This document shows positions 50,754 to 58,959 of a stretch of 64,000 nucleotides of DNA, one piece after another; position 1 is the stretch's first letter, and every line of letters starts with the position of its first letter. The translations under genes and the position numbers were made by a program. This DNA is from Enhygromyxa salina (lineage in GTDB: Bacteria > Myxococcota_A > Polyangia > Nannocystales > Nannocystaceae). The notes under the pieces are model-generated. The model made no database searches. It was not told the origin of the DNA and saw nothing but the letters and a program-made list of their open reading frames with translations. The DNA is taken from positions 1 to 64,000 of the forward strand of contig NZ_PVNL01000097.1 in assembly GCF_002994635.1 (NCBI RefSeq), given 5' to 3'.

Positions 50754-51635
50754 TCATGGTTTTGCCTTCCTTGCCCGGCGCCGCCAGGCGGTGAGCGTCG
50801 AGCGAGGCACGCTGAGCACCTTCGCCGCGTTGCGAACCGAGCCCGCGTCATTGATGAGCTGATCGAGCAAGTCGGTCTGCATGCGCTCCCAACTATCGAG
50901 CTGGACCGTGTAGGAGTCGGATACCTCGGGCGGGTCGATCGCGTTGTCACCGTCGATTGCTCCCCGCTCGACGGCTTCTGCCAGGTCGAGATACGCCGCG
51001 GCCTGGGGCCTATCGCCAACCGGAGCGACGGGCCAGCGTGAACTCGCCGCGTACGACGACCCACCGGACACCAGCCAGCGGACCCACGTGGTCAACGTAT
51101 CGAGCGGCACGGCGAGGACCGTCGACGCGCGCTCGATCGAGCCTGCGTCCGCGACGACCTGGCCGAGAAGATCGGCGACCATGGAGAGCCACGGCACTCG
51201 GTCGATCGTGTAGCGGTTGCGCAGTCGCGCCGGGTCGAGAGCGCCATCGCCCGCGAGCGCCAGGCCCCCCACGGCGTCAGCGAGGTCGAGGTACTCATCA
51301 CCTCGGAGGGGTCGCACACGGGGCAGGAGCGTGATGCGTCGCAACGTCTCGGGCGGTCGAGCCGCGAACCACATCGCGGTGGCATCGGTCCCGACGATCG
51401 GGCCCTGGCCCCACGCACCAAGCAATTCCACTGGGACGCCGAGCAGGATCAGTGCTTTCCGAGGCGAGCCAGCATCCGCGGCGAGTTGGCCGAGTAGATC
51501 GTCGAGCATGACCGGCCACGAGCCCAGCCTGATCGTGTAGCGAGCACGCAGGCCATCCGGCTTGAGTCCGCCGTCGCCCCGGACCGCGCCCCGCTCGATG
51601 GCTTCAGCGAGGTCGAGATAGTCGTCGCCGGTCAG
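50754..51635 (-). CDS. Protein of three repeated HTH-like modules, probable CTG start
   Basis: About 293 residues, made of three copies of a roughly 90-residue unit: (D)EYLDLAEAVERGA--GD--(LxPxxLR)-YTI-L-SW-xM--DLLGQL--DAGS--KA--LL-VP--TL--W. The DAGS-xxxA-xxL-VP-xTL-xW part has helix-turn-helix spacing, so it may bind DNA. The first unit extends upstream of the first ATG (51509); no ATG, GTG or TTG is found, but CTG at 51635 overlaps the stop of the upstream gene as CTGA. Not a known family by eye. Its neighbour holds two shorter copies of the same W-x-R-M module. Confidence 0.62.
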   Translation of the reverse strand: MTGDDYLDLAEAIERGAVRGDGGLKPDGLRARYTIRLGSWPVMLDDLLGQLAADAGSPRKALILLGVPVELLGAWGQGPIVGTDATAMWFAARPPETLRRITLLPRVRPLRGDEYLDLADAVGGLALAGDGALDPARLRNRYTIDRVPWLSMVADLLGQVVADAGSIERASTVLAVPLDTLTTWVRWLVSGGSSYAASSRWPVAPVGDRPQAAAYLDLAEAVERGAIDGDNAIDPPEVSDSYTVQLDSWERMQTDLLDQLINDAGSVRNAAKVLSVPRSTLTAWRRRARKAKP

Positions 51636-52090
51636 CCCTCACCCCATTCGAGCCCGCGCGCCGAGTTGTCCTTGGTTGATCGGGATTCGGCGATCCCCGA
51701 ATTTGTGGTGATGCAGGTCGCCGTGTGCCCCGTGCCCCGCAGCAACCACCGAGCCCGGCGCACGCGACCGCGCAGCGCCGACTTCCGCAGGCCGAGCACC
51801 GCCGCAGCGCTGGCGAGCGACGACGCCTCGTCGATCACCGCGAGCAGCATCCGGGCCAACATCCGCTTCCAACTGTCCGGCTCGACCTCGATGCGCACGA
51901 CCGCGTAGAACTTGCGCAGGTTCGCCGCGCGGGCGTCAGCGACCGTGCGTCGCATGGTCGCCTCGCTCATGCCCATGGTCTCGGCCGCGCGGGCGAGGTC
52001 GCCATCGCAGCGATCGACGACCGCGAACAACAGCTCGATCGTCATGCGCTCCCAAGCGCCGATTCCAACGAAGTAGCTGCTTGTAGCCAT
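51632..52090 (-). CDS. Protein of two repeated HTH-like modules
   Basis: A 152-residue protein with two units: AWERMTIELLFAVVDRCDGDLARAAETMGMSEATMRRTV and, after VRIEVEPD, a second beginning SWKRMLARMLLAVIDEASSLASAAAVLG and continuing RKSALRGRVRRARW. The pattern W-x-R-M...LL..V.D.....AA..(L/M)G....(T/A)-(M/L)-R matches the modules in the downstream gene. The ATG at 52090 leaves a 10-bp gap to the HTH gene upstream. Its stop overlaps the downstream gene (CTGA). I infer DNA-binding regulators or nucleoid-type proteins. Confidence 0.7.
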   Translation of the reverse strand: MATSSYFVGIGAWERMTIELLFAVVDRCDGDLARAAETMGMSEATMRRTVADARAANLRKFYAVVRIEVEPDSWKRMLARMLLAVIDEASSLASAAAVLGLRKSALRGRVRRARWLLRGTGHTATCITTNSGIAESRSTKDNSARGLEWGEG

Positions 52091-52100
52091 GCGCCGTCGC

Positions 52101-52433
52101 CTAGTTCTCGTCACAGTGGAACCGCCGCCGCAACACAGCGATGAACTGAAGCAGCGCTTGCTCTTCCTCCGGGGTGATGAAGGCGAGCGCGTCGATCAGC
52201 TCGCGCGGTCCATCGCGCTCGCCGAGTTCGAAGCTCTCGAAGAGGGTGGAGAGCAGTATGTCAAAGCCCGCGCACAGCTTGCGAAGGGTGTCGAGCGAGG
52301 GGGAGAAGCTGCCGTGCTCCAGCCGTCGAATCGTGTCCGGCGACAGGCCGCTGGCGTCGGCGAGGGCATCCTGCGTCAGGCCACGGGCGCGCCGGCAAGA
52401 GCGAATATGACGGCCGAAGCCTGCCACATTCAT
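52101..52433 (-). CDS. XRE-family HTH regulator
   Basis: A 110-residue protein with an N-terminal Cro/CI helix-turn-helix (GRHIRSCRRARGLTQDALADASGLSPDTIRRLEHGSFSPSLDTLRKL) broken into the usual five helices, and a C-terminal helix. It has a GGAG site. It is first of a three-gene group with the two module-repeat proteins and may control them. A distant paralogue is at 54780. Confidence 0.88.
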   Translation of the reverse strand: MNVAGFGRHIRSCRRARGLTQDALADASGLSPDTIRRLEHGSFSPSLDTLRKLCAGFDILLSTLFESFELGERDGPRELIDALAFITPEEEQALLQFIAVLRRRFHCDEN

Positions 52434-52835
52434 CGCCTACGCTCCTGAACCGGTTCGCACTGGTTGGAGAGGACTGCGAACCGAACCGAGACTTGGGCCA
52501 GGGGTTCTTGCGTCCGGCCGCGAATCCGGCGGAGCCGTCGGGGCCGCGCATGCGAGGGTGCGCGCGGCTTTGCGATCTGGTTGTCAGCCGCTTGGTGATC
52601 GTTTGGCGAGTTTCGTCGATCCATGCCCAAAGTGTCGGGATAGGGCGCTTCGACCAACAGGGCAGCGAAGTGGTATTTCGGACCAGCTGGAGGCCAAACC
52701 GCGTTTTCCCCGTCGCGTCCCAACGTTCCATCCAGCCGTGGGCCGTCCCCTTCACGAACTGGTCGAGGCCAACGTTCGCGGCATCACCATCAGAGGCGAC
52801 GCCGCTCGCGGTTGCACGCGCACCAGCTTTCGGCC
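52434..52835. other. Intergenic region with one copy of a ~65-bp repeat
   Basis: There is no convincing gene in this 402-bp gap. Bases 52632-52696 match 54448-54514 in the same orientation and with the same internal spacing: GTnTCGGGAT, then 14 nt later AACAGGGCAGCGAAGTGG, followed by TTCnGnACCAG and GAGGCCA. The minus frame through both copies gives similar peptides (TTSLPCWS and STSLPCSP), so it may be a decayed coding element. Confidence 0.5.
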
Positions 52836-54380
52836 TCACGCCCTGCGGGCTTGTTGGCATGGCTGACGCAGCTGCGCCGCGAGTGCGATCGCGTCAACAT
52901 CGATCATGCCGTCGGCCTCTACAGTCGGATCGAGGTCGGAGATAGTCCGCGCGACCCGGCGTATGCGATCGACCTCGCGCATGCTCAGGCTCTCTTGCCC
53001 GGCCAGGTCGAGAAGTCGGCTCTCGGCCGCAGGCGTCATTCGACACAGCTCCAAGATCGCCTGACCACCGGCCGGGATCTCGGCGTTGCTGGACCAGGGC
53101 GTGTCGCAGAGCCGCTCGCGCTGCCGCTCGCGGGCTGCGAAGATCCTCGCTCGGATCATCGCGCTGGTCTCGGGCTCGCTACCGGCGAGCTCTTCGCGGG
53201 AGGGCGGCGTGACGGGGACGATCAAATCCATGCGTTCGAGGACAGATCCAGGCACCCGACCTTGGTAGCGCTGGATCGCCGAGGGACTGCAGGTGCAGAT
53301 GCGCTCCGGGTCGCCGAGCGCCCCGCACGGACACAGATTCATCGCCGCCAGCAGCTGGATGCGCGCAGGGAAGTGCAGCGCGTAGCCGGCTCGAACGATC
53401 GCCACCATGCCGTCCTCCAGCGGCTCGCGCAGGCCATCGACGCAAGCGCGGAGGAACTCGGGTAGATCGTCGAGGAACAGCACGCCACAGTGGGCCAGGC
53501 TGACCTCTCCGGGTCGCGGCGGGTTGCCGCCGCCGAGTAGACCCGTGACTGACACCGTGTGGTGCGGCATGCGGATCGGCGGGCGACGGATCAATCCCTC
53601 GGGCGAGCGGCGATGGGCGACACCGTGGATCTTGCTGACCTCGAGCGCCTGCTGGTCGTCGAGCTCCGGCAGCAATCCGGCGACCCGCCGCGCCAGCATG
53701 GTCTTGCCGACCCCTGCTGGCCCACGCAGCAGCAGGTTGTGGCCGCCGGCGATCATGATCTCGATCGCTCGCCGAGGCACCGCCAGCCCCCGAATGTCGG
53801 CCATGTCGGGCGCGTCCGCGAGGTTGCCCGTGGACCGAACGTGCCTCCGCGCGGCAACGCCGATCGTCGACTCGCCACGAAGGTGAGCGATCAGGCCAGG
53901 TAGATCGTTGACCGGAAGCACCTCGATCCCGGGGATCAACACCGCCTCATCGACGCTGCCCGCGGCCAGTACGAGCCGTCGGAAACCTTGACGGCGAGCG
54001 AGGTCGGCGACGACCAGCGTGCCGAGGGCTGGCCGCAGCGTGCCATCGAGCGCCAATTCGCCCCACAGCAACGTGCCGTCGAGCGAGTCGGCAGGGATCA
54101 GTCCGTGGCTGGCGAGCAACGCACAGGCGATCGCCAGATCGACACCGGGGCTGTCCTTGCGTTGTTCGGCCGGCGCGAGGCTGACGATCTGCTTGCGCGG
54201 TGGGATTGCGTGTCCACATCGACTGAGCGCGCTACGGACCCGCTCACGAGCCTCGTCGTGCGCTCCGCTGACCTGACCGACGATCGTGAGGCCGGGAAAA
54301 CCGAGGTCGACGTCTGCCTCGATCGTGATGACAAAGCCGTCGATGCCGAGCAGCCCAGCCGAAAACGTGCGTGCGATCAT
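52836..54380 (-). CDS. ComM/YifB-family Mg-chelatase-like AAA+ ATPase
   Basis: A 514-residue protein. Residues 1-170 are the Lon-protease-like ChlI N-terminal domain (MIARTFSAGLLGIDGFVITIEADV and PGLTIVGQ); Walker A is LLLRGPAGVGKTMLARRVAGLLP; the conserved HHTVSVTGLLGGG, PGEVSLAHCGVLFLDDLPEF and a zinc-type cluster CPCGALGDPERICTCSP follow; the C-terminus is MREVDRIRRVARTISDLD. ComM is a hexameric helicase that extends branch migration during natural transformation. It has a GGAG site at ATG 54380. It is unusual inside an integrase-bearing element, where it may aid recombination of incoming DNA. Confidence 0.93.
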   Translation of the reverse strand: MIARTFSAGLLGIDGFVITIEADVDLGFPGLTIVGQVSGAHDEARERVRSALSRCGHAIPPRKQIVSLAPAEQRKDSPGVDLAIACALLASHGLIPADSLDGTLLWGELALDGTLRPALGTLVVADLARRQGFRRLVLAAGSVDEAVLIPGIEVLPVNDLPGLIAHLRGESTIGVAARRHVRSTGNLADAPDMADIRGLAVPRRAIEIMIAGGHNLLLRGPAGVGKTMLARRVAGLLPELDDQQALEVSKIHGVAHRRSPEGLIRRPPIRMPHHTVSVTGLLGGGNPPRPGEVSLAHCGVLFLDDLPEFLRACVDGLREPLEDGMVAIVRAGYALHFPARIQLLAAMNLCPCGALGDPERICTCSPSAIQRYQGRVPGSVLERMDLIVPVTPPSREELAGSEPETSAMIRARIFAARERQRERLCDTPWSSNAEIPAGGQAILELCRMTPAAESRLLDLAGQESLSMREVDRIRRVARTISDLDPTVEADGMIDVDAIALAAQLRQPCQQARRA

Positions 54381-54779
54381 GGAGGCTCCGCGAAGGGCGA
54401 GCCGTCCCGATTCGGATAGCGATCCTGATCGACGGCCCACATTGCAAGTCTCGGGATCGATCCCCATGGCGAACAGGGCAGCGAAGTGGACTTCCGTACC
54501 AGGACGAGGCCACTCGTCTTGCGCCGTCCATGACGCCCTGCTACGTTCGCCGAACGGGCCTGTGCAAAGGGCTCGGGCACAAAACATCTTTTTGCCCCTC
54601 GCAGCCTGCCCGGCTGCTTGGTGGCCTGCCGAGCAAAAGTCGGGGCTCGGTATGTAGCGGGGTAGTTGCACCTGCTTCGCACCCGCATGCCCGTGCAAGG
54701 GCAGGGCTGCCATGTACCAGCGTCATCATCGTCCACACTCTCGATCTCGATCTCCCAGTTGGCTCGACGGGAGGTGCCG
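54381..54779. other. Divergent intergenic region with second copy of the ~65-bp repeat
   Basis: No gene is convincing. Bases 54448-54514 repeat 52632-52696 (core AACAGGGCAGCGAAGTGG at 54472-54489). Open frames across it are short and without recognised similarity. Confidence 0.45.
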
Positions 54780-55094
54780 GTGCTGAACGCCAAGGAGATC
54801 GGCAAACGTCTCCTCGGCCGTCGGCACGCTCTGGGCCTCTCGCAAGAAGCACTCGCGGCCGTCGCTCGGGTGTCGCACGAGACGGTCCGCCGCCTCGAAC
54901 ACGGGGCCATCAACCCGAACCTCGTCACATTCGGCAAGATCGCCGAGGGCCTTCAGACAACCGTGCCAGCCCTGCTCGCGGAGAAGGTCAGCGAAGAGGT
55001 GATCGAGCTGGTCGTCGGACTGCCCGAGCACGAGCAGGAGATCGTGGTCGTGATGCTCCGCGCCCTGTCGAACCACGTCGCCGCGGGTTGCTGA
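54780..55094 (+). CDS. XRE-family HTH regulator
   Basis: A 104-residue protein: NAKEIGKRLLGRRHALGLSQEALAAVARVSHETVRRLEHGAINPN is a Cro/CI helix-turn-helix in two spans, followed by VTFGKIAEGLQTTVPALLAEK and a short C-terminal helix. The layout and length match the XRE protein at 52101, its likely paralogue. GTG 54780 has GGGAGG 6 nt upstream. It ends 3 bp from the end of the convergent HTH gene at 55098. Confidence 0.85.
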   Translation: MLNAKEIGKRLLGRRHALGLSQEALAAVARVSHETVRRLEHGAINPNLVTFGKIAEGLQTTVPALLAEKVSEEVIELVVGLPEHEQEIVVVMLRALSNHVAAGC

Positions 55095-55097
55095 TGC

Positions 55098-55418
55098 TCA
55101 GTTGAGCTCGGGCTCGGTGAGCAGCTGCGCCGCTGTGAGCCCGACCGACTCGGCGATCCTGCCGACGAGCTGAAGGTCCGGGGACCAGTCGCCGCAGAAG
55201 ATCGCGAGCAGCCGCTCGATCGTGATGCCGGCAGCGCGAGCGATGTCGTCGAGGGACATGCCCCTCACGTACGCCTCGCGTCGGAGGTTCACCTCGATCA
55301 GTTCGTGGAAGGGCCGGGGCACGCGGCCGCGATTGTACTCGTCGGCGTGCCGGATGCTTAGCTCGGGCCGCTTCGTGCGACTGCGACCACGCGCGAGCAG
55401 CCCAGCAGTGTTTGACAC
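55098..55418 (-). CDS. Small HTH protein
   Basis: A 106-residue protein. After a basic N-terminal region, FHELIEVNLRREAYVRGMSLDDIARAAG and ITIERLLAIFCGDWSPDLQLVGRIAESVGLT give an HTH_3/XRE-like fold. The start is uncertain; GTG at 55418 gives a protein of normal size, and the frame remains open to 55484. It converges on the XRE gene with 3 bp between stops. A toxin-antitoxin or phage-type control function is possible but not shown. Confidence 0.62.
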   Translation of the reverse strand: MSNTAGLLARGRSRTKRPELSIRHADEYNRGRVPRPFHELIEVNLRREAYVRGMSLDDIARAAGITIERLLAIFCGDWSPDLQLVGRIAESVGLTAAQLLTEPELN

Positions 55419-55596
55419 CCCGCTCGGCTGGCTGGTACCCGGCCTCACCAGCGCCGGTGTCGGTGGCAGAGATCGACTTCGCACTGGGCGCTCGGACCTG
55501 GTGGTCGCGTGGGCCGGTGAGGCGGGCGAGGAGCGGCAGCTGAGCTGTGGCGCTCGGACCTGGTCTCGGAGGTCGGCGGGTGCGACGTTGCTTGGG

Positions 55597-55870
55597 AGAG
55601 ACTCGAGGGGAGCCGCTTCGAGGGACCGACGAGCAGGTCGAGATCGTCATGGTCCGCGAGGGACATCGCCTCATGCCCGACGAGATCGAGGGTAGCGATC
55701 AGCGTGGCTGCCTTGGCATCATGGAGGCTCGGTACGCCGTCATAGACCTCAGCGGTATCATGGACTCGCTTGGGATTGGCCCGGAACACCGCGACTCCTG
55801 CTCGATCGAGAGCAGCGCGGATCGCGTCTCCGAAAACAGCGCTGGGCTCCATCACGACCTCGACGCGCTT
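55597..55870 (-). pseudogene. IS110-family transposase remnant
   Basis: A minus-strand fragment, about 90 codons, reads VEVVMEPSAVFGDAIRAALDR then AGVAVFRANPKRVHDTAEVYDG and VPSLHDAKAATLIATLDLVGHE. This is the N-terminal DEDD-type part of IS110-family transposases (MEPTGxYGxxLR and D-A-K blocks). The 5' start and all the C-terminal Tnp20 region are missing. It is a decayed insertion sequence that shows past transposition in the element. Confidence 0.62.
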
Positions 55871-55897
55871 GGGGCCGCCCCGCCCAGCGGCGCAACA

Positions 55898-56029
55898 ACC
55901 GTGGGCCACGGCTACCTCCCGGACGCGCGGATCCAGCTCTTCGCTACCGGGAAGGACGGAAAGGCGTATAGCTCCTGGAAGCAGACGCCCGATCCGAATG
56001 CCGGCTGGACCGACTGGATCAGCTTCTAG
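55898..56029 (+). pseudogene. Fragment of a lectin-like (PLL/tachylectin-type) repeat protein
   Basis: The last 43 codons before the stop at 56029 read GHGYLPDARIQLFATGKDGKAYSSWKQTP followed by AGWTDWISF. LQLFA-GxDGxxYxSWQ-xPxxxWxxW is the repeated blade of bacterial PLL-type beta-propeller lectins. Only one blade is left, next to the IS110 remnant, so this is a truncated gene end. Confidence 0.55.
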
Positions 56030-56485
56030 TTTTTAGCCGTCGAAGACGCGGATATGGGTTGACCCCATTCTGGGCCGGCCAAGGATTGTACCCGCCCCGC
56101 GCTATTTGCGAGATTTCGTCCCACGTTGGCCGCGTGATGTGTCGACCCCGTGTATTCTTGCGAGACCGTGGACCGGCCGAACTGCAGCTCCTCGCACGCG
56201 TCGAGCATCACGTGCTCATCAACGAAGGTTCAGTCCCGCCCATGCGCGAGCACCAAGCTCGGTTCGCGCAGCGGAAGATCAAGATATCCACCGTCGCGCT
56301 GGCGAGACCATCGAGCAGCGTGCGCCGCTCGTGGACGTGGAGCCGCGATGCGCCAGCTTCCGCCGACTCCATACCTCACCGACGTCCGCGCAAGGATCAG
56401 CAACAAGCACGGGGGGCGGCACGCTGATCGCTGCCGACATCGTCACTGACGAGCAGCACGCGGCGGCCGTCGCCAACCCACCAGC
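56030..56485. other. Gene-free region with left copy of 19-bp direct repeat
   Basis: No convincing gene. The 19-bp sequence CCCATTCTGGGCCGGCCAA lies at 56064-56082 and again at 60700-60718; the 4.6 kb between them carries four genes unlike their surroundings. The short open frames here have poor codon structure. Confidence 0.55.
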
Positions 56486-57442
56486 TCAACCGGGTAGACA
56501 CATGATCGTGTCTGGATCGCAGCCGAACTCGCACTCATCGAATACACCAATAGGAACCGAACACTCATCATAGTACGCGAGGCCGTCGCCTAGGCACCCG
56601 ACAAACTTGGCTTGTCCTGAGCACCCCAAGCAGTTGCCGAGTTCACACCCCAGCGGACAGTCGATGAATATTGGCGCCGCTTCGGAGACACACTCGGCCT
56701 CGACCATGATCATGTCCCCGATACAGGTCGTGCTCAAGCAGTCCGCGGGTCCTTCGAGGCACTTGCCATCGTCGAGCGAACACCCAAACACGCAGTGGAC
56801 CTGATGTTCTTCCGAGTCCGGACCGCACTCGTTCGTCACCGTGACGAGTTTGAGGATGGGATCACAAACCACCGACTGACACTCGCCATCGAAGATCTCG
56901 CACTGCTTTGCTTGAGCATCACAGCCCAGCGGCCAACAGTCCTTCAGATCCACGGAGCAGTTCGTCGTGGTCATCAACACGTTTCCGATACATTCGGAGG
57001 TGGTGTCGTCTTCGAGAGGCACGCAATCGATACACTCGTCACTGTCGTCGTCGCACACACCTGACGCACACTGGATGGACGCGGACGGCGCGTCACTCGC
57101 GCCGAGTGCGACATCACAGCTCACGCTGATAACTCCACTTTCCGGGTCACACTCCTTCACGGGTGTGCATCCACAGAGACCACCACTGCATGAGGATGCG
57201 CACGGTGTCTCAACGGGATCGACACACCCTGCAGCGTCCAGCACCACGGATATCGCCCCCTCCACACAGACGGGCTCTTCGAACTGAGGCTCACAGTTCG
57301 TCTCGGATGCCTCGACTGCAGGCAGATCGGGCACATGACACGCCAAGAGACACAAATGGATACATGTAGGTAGCGAAAGCTGTCGAAGCAGCCCCGACCT
57401 TTGGAAAAGTTCCTTGGCTTTGTGCACGTAGCGACACTCCAT
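56486..57442 (-). CDS. Cys-rich lipoprotein
   Basis: A 318-residue exported protein with about 45 cysteines. A hydrophobic stretch with a lipobox (LCLLACHVP) lies near residue 30; the start may be further downstream than the ATG at 57442. The mature part is a run of C-x(5-8)-C units (CTPVKECD, CIDCVPLED, CWPLGCDAQAKQC, CLGCSGQAKFVGC), acidic, suggesting a surface-exposed disulfide-rich protein. Base composition is lower in GC than in neighbouring genes, which supports transfer. Divergent from the gene at 57486. Confidence 0.72.
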   Translation of the reverse strand: MECRYVHKAKELFQRSGLLRQLSLPTCIHLCLLACHVPDLPAVEASETNCEPQFEEPVCVEGAISVVLDAAGCVDPVETPCASSCSGGLCGCTPVKECDPESGVISVSCDVALGASDAPSASIQCASGVCDDDSDECIDCVPLEDDTTSECIGNVLMTTTNCSVDLKDCWPLGCDAQAKQCEIFDGECQSVVCDPILKLVTVTNECGPDSEEHQVHCVFGCSLDDGKCLEGPADCLSTTCIGDMIMVEAECVSEAAPIFIDCPLGCELGNCLGCSGQAKFVGCLGDGLAYYDECSVPIGVFDECEFGCDPDTIMCLPG

Positions 57443-57485
57443 GCCGTGCAGATGGTACCATGGAGAGCCTCACCCGCCTCATCCC

Positions 57486-57935
57486 ATGGCCATCCAACTG
57501 AACATCGCGCTCACAAAGGCAGCGGCAGTTTTGTTGGGCCTCCTGGGGGCCTCTGTGGTGGTCAGGGGTCCCGAGCTAGCCGAGCTAGCGACGAGCCTCT
57601 GGGACCAAGACGAACCTCCGGCCACTCGTCGAACAGAGGAAGAGTTTACCTCCCAACCAGGCCAGACCAAACCCTCTGTGATGACCGACCAGCCGGATGA
57701 CTTCGAACGACCTCCAGAGCTCGTCGACCCTTACTCCGACTTGAGCTCTCGCCTGATCGATACGCTCCTCGCGCTCGATGAGTCAAGGCTCCCTTCGCAA
57801 CGATACGAGGCGAGCGAGGCAGTGAAGCACCTTTGTGTACTGAAAGAGGATGCCCGAACTCAAGAACAGTTCAGTCTCGAACGGGCAGTCGACACGGAGC
57901 TCATCGCCCGAGGCTTGCAATCGAGGTGCAAGTGA
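57486..57935 (+). CDS. Small protein with N-terminal membrane anchor
   Basis: A 149-residue protein: the hydrophobic helix LTKAAAVLLGLLGASVVV near the N-terminus anchors it; the rest is hydrophilic, with EEEFTSQPGQTKPSV and a helical end AVKHLCVLKEDARTQEQF. Not recognised. Its stop overlaps the next start by one base (TGATG), so it is made with the coiled-coil protein. Confidence 0.6.
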   Translation: MAIQLNIALTKAAAVLLGLLGASVVVRGPELAELATSLWDQDEPPATRRTEEEFTSQPGQTKPSVMTDQPDDFERPPELVDPYSDLSSRLIDTLLALDESRLPSQRYEASEAVKHLCVLKEDARTQEQFSLERAVDTELIARGLQSRCK

Positions 57936-58954
57936 TGGTCGGCGCGGGGATGTTTCTCGCTTTTTCCGTGTTGGCCTTCGCTGGACCCAAGATCTGCACC
58001 TACGAGATCGAGTTCGAGAACGTCGACCCTGACATTCGAGCCGCAGCCCGTATAGAGGTTGCGGCGGCACTTCACGGCCGGGGCGACAAGGAATTCCGCT
58101 ATCAGCCCGGCCCGAACACGAGCGAGTATCATGCTGACATCAGGGTCACCCCCGACCGGGAGCACGCCCCCCGCAACTACCTCATCAATGGGCTTGCGGC
58201 TGCGCCAGGCCCGGTGCTGCATTCCCGCATTGCCTCGGCTATCATCAAGGACTGCCGAGGCGACCTGAAGGTCGTACGAACAGCCTATAGCAGGGCGGGA
58301 GGCGATTATAGGGCGCGCGAGCGGGCAGAAAAAGAGGTCGCCGTTCTGCGCGAGCAAATACAAACACTGAGTGCAGAACGTGATGAGGCGCGTGACCACG
58401 CTAAATCCCTCAGCGCGGAACTGGAAACCCTAAAGGACGAAAATGACGAGACGCGCAAACGGCTCGAAGCCGAGTTGGAGAAGGTCAAGGATCGTCTCAC
58501 TATCGTGACCAAGCAACGGGGCGAAGCGCTGCTTGAACTAGAAGCCCTCTACAATGACTATCAATCTATCGTAGGAGAGCTTGAGCAACGCGACCAGAGG
58601 ATTACTGCGCTCGAAGATGACCTGACCGGTGCCAGTGAGATCGGGGAGAGACTCGTTGCAGTCCACTCAGTCGCATTAGGTTTTGATGTGATCGGCACCG
58701 GGCTACTTGCAATAGGCGCCATTAACGGTGCATACTGTGGTCCCCGGTGGCTTGCTGGCGATGAGGATTGCCAACGCAAGAGCTGGCGAAGTGTTGAGGA
58801 CTCGCTGCACATTGGCATCTCGGGTGGGGTGATTCTTGGTGTCGGCCTGACTTTACACATTGCTGCATTTTCGGCCTACGCACACGACCAGCGCAAACAA
58901 ATTGCGGGCTCGACGGCGCACATCCGCTGGGAGGGCACACGAATACGATTTTGA
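57935..58954 (+). CDS. Exported/membrane coiled-coil protein
   Basis: A 339-residue protein. It starts with a signal sequence (GMFLAFSVLAFAGPKICTYEI); residues 20-125 form a small alpha/beta region; residues 128-230 are a strong coiled coil (heptads such as EKEVAVLREQIQTLSAERDEA); the C-terminal region has two hydrophobic segments (VIGTGLLAIGAINGAYCG and SGGVILGVGLTLHIAAFSAY). No family is recognised. It is translated with the preceding small membrane protein (TGATG). Confidence 0.65.
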   Translation: MVGAGMFLAFSVLAFAGPKICTYEIEFENVDPDIRAAARIEVAAALHGRGDKEFRYQPGPNTSEYHADIRVTPDREHAPRNYLINGLAAAPGPVLHSRIASAIIKDCRGDLKVVRTAYSRAGGDYRARERAEKEVAVLREQIQTLSAERDEARDHAKSLSAELETLKDENDETRKRLEAELEKVKDRLTIVTKQRGEALLELEALYNDYQSIVGELEQRDQRITALEDDLTGASEIGERLVAVHSVALGFDVIGTGLLAIGAINGAYCGPRWLAGDEDCQRKSWRSVEDSLHIGISGGVILGVGLTLHIAAFSAYAHDQRKQIAGSTAHIRWEGTRIRF

Positions 58955-58959
58955 GCACT

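Noticed and set aside
50523..51041. Plus-strand gene opposite the module-repeat protein
   Set aside because: Low-complexity Arg/Ala translation; the minus frame has clear internal repeats.
56059..56427. Small plus-strand gene in the gap
   Set aside because: Poor codon structure, no ribosome site and no recognisable protein features.
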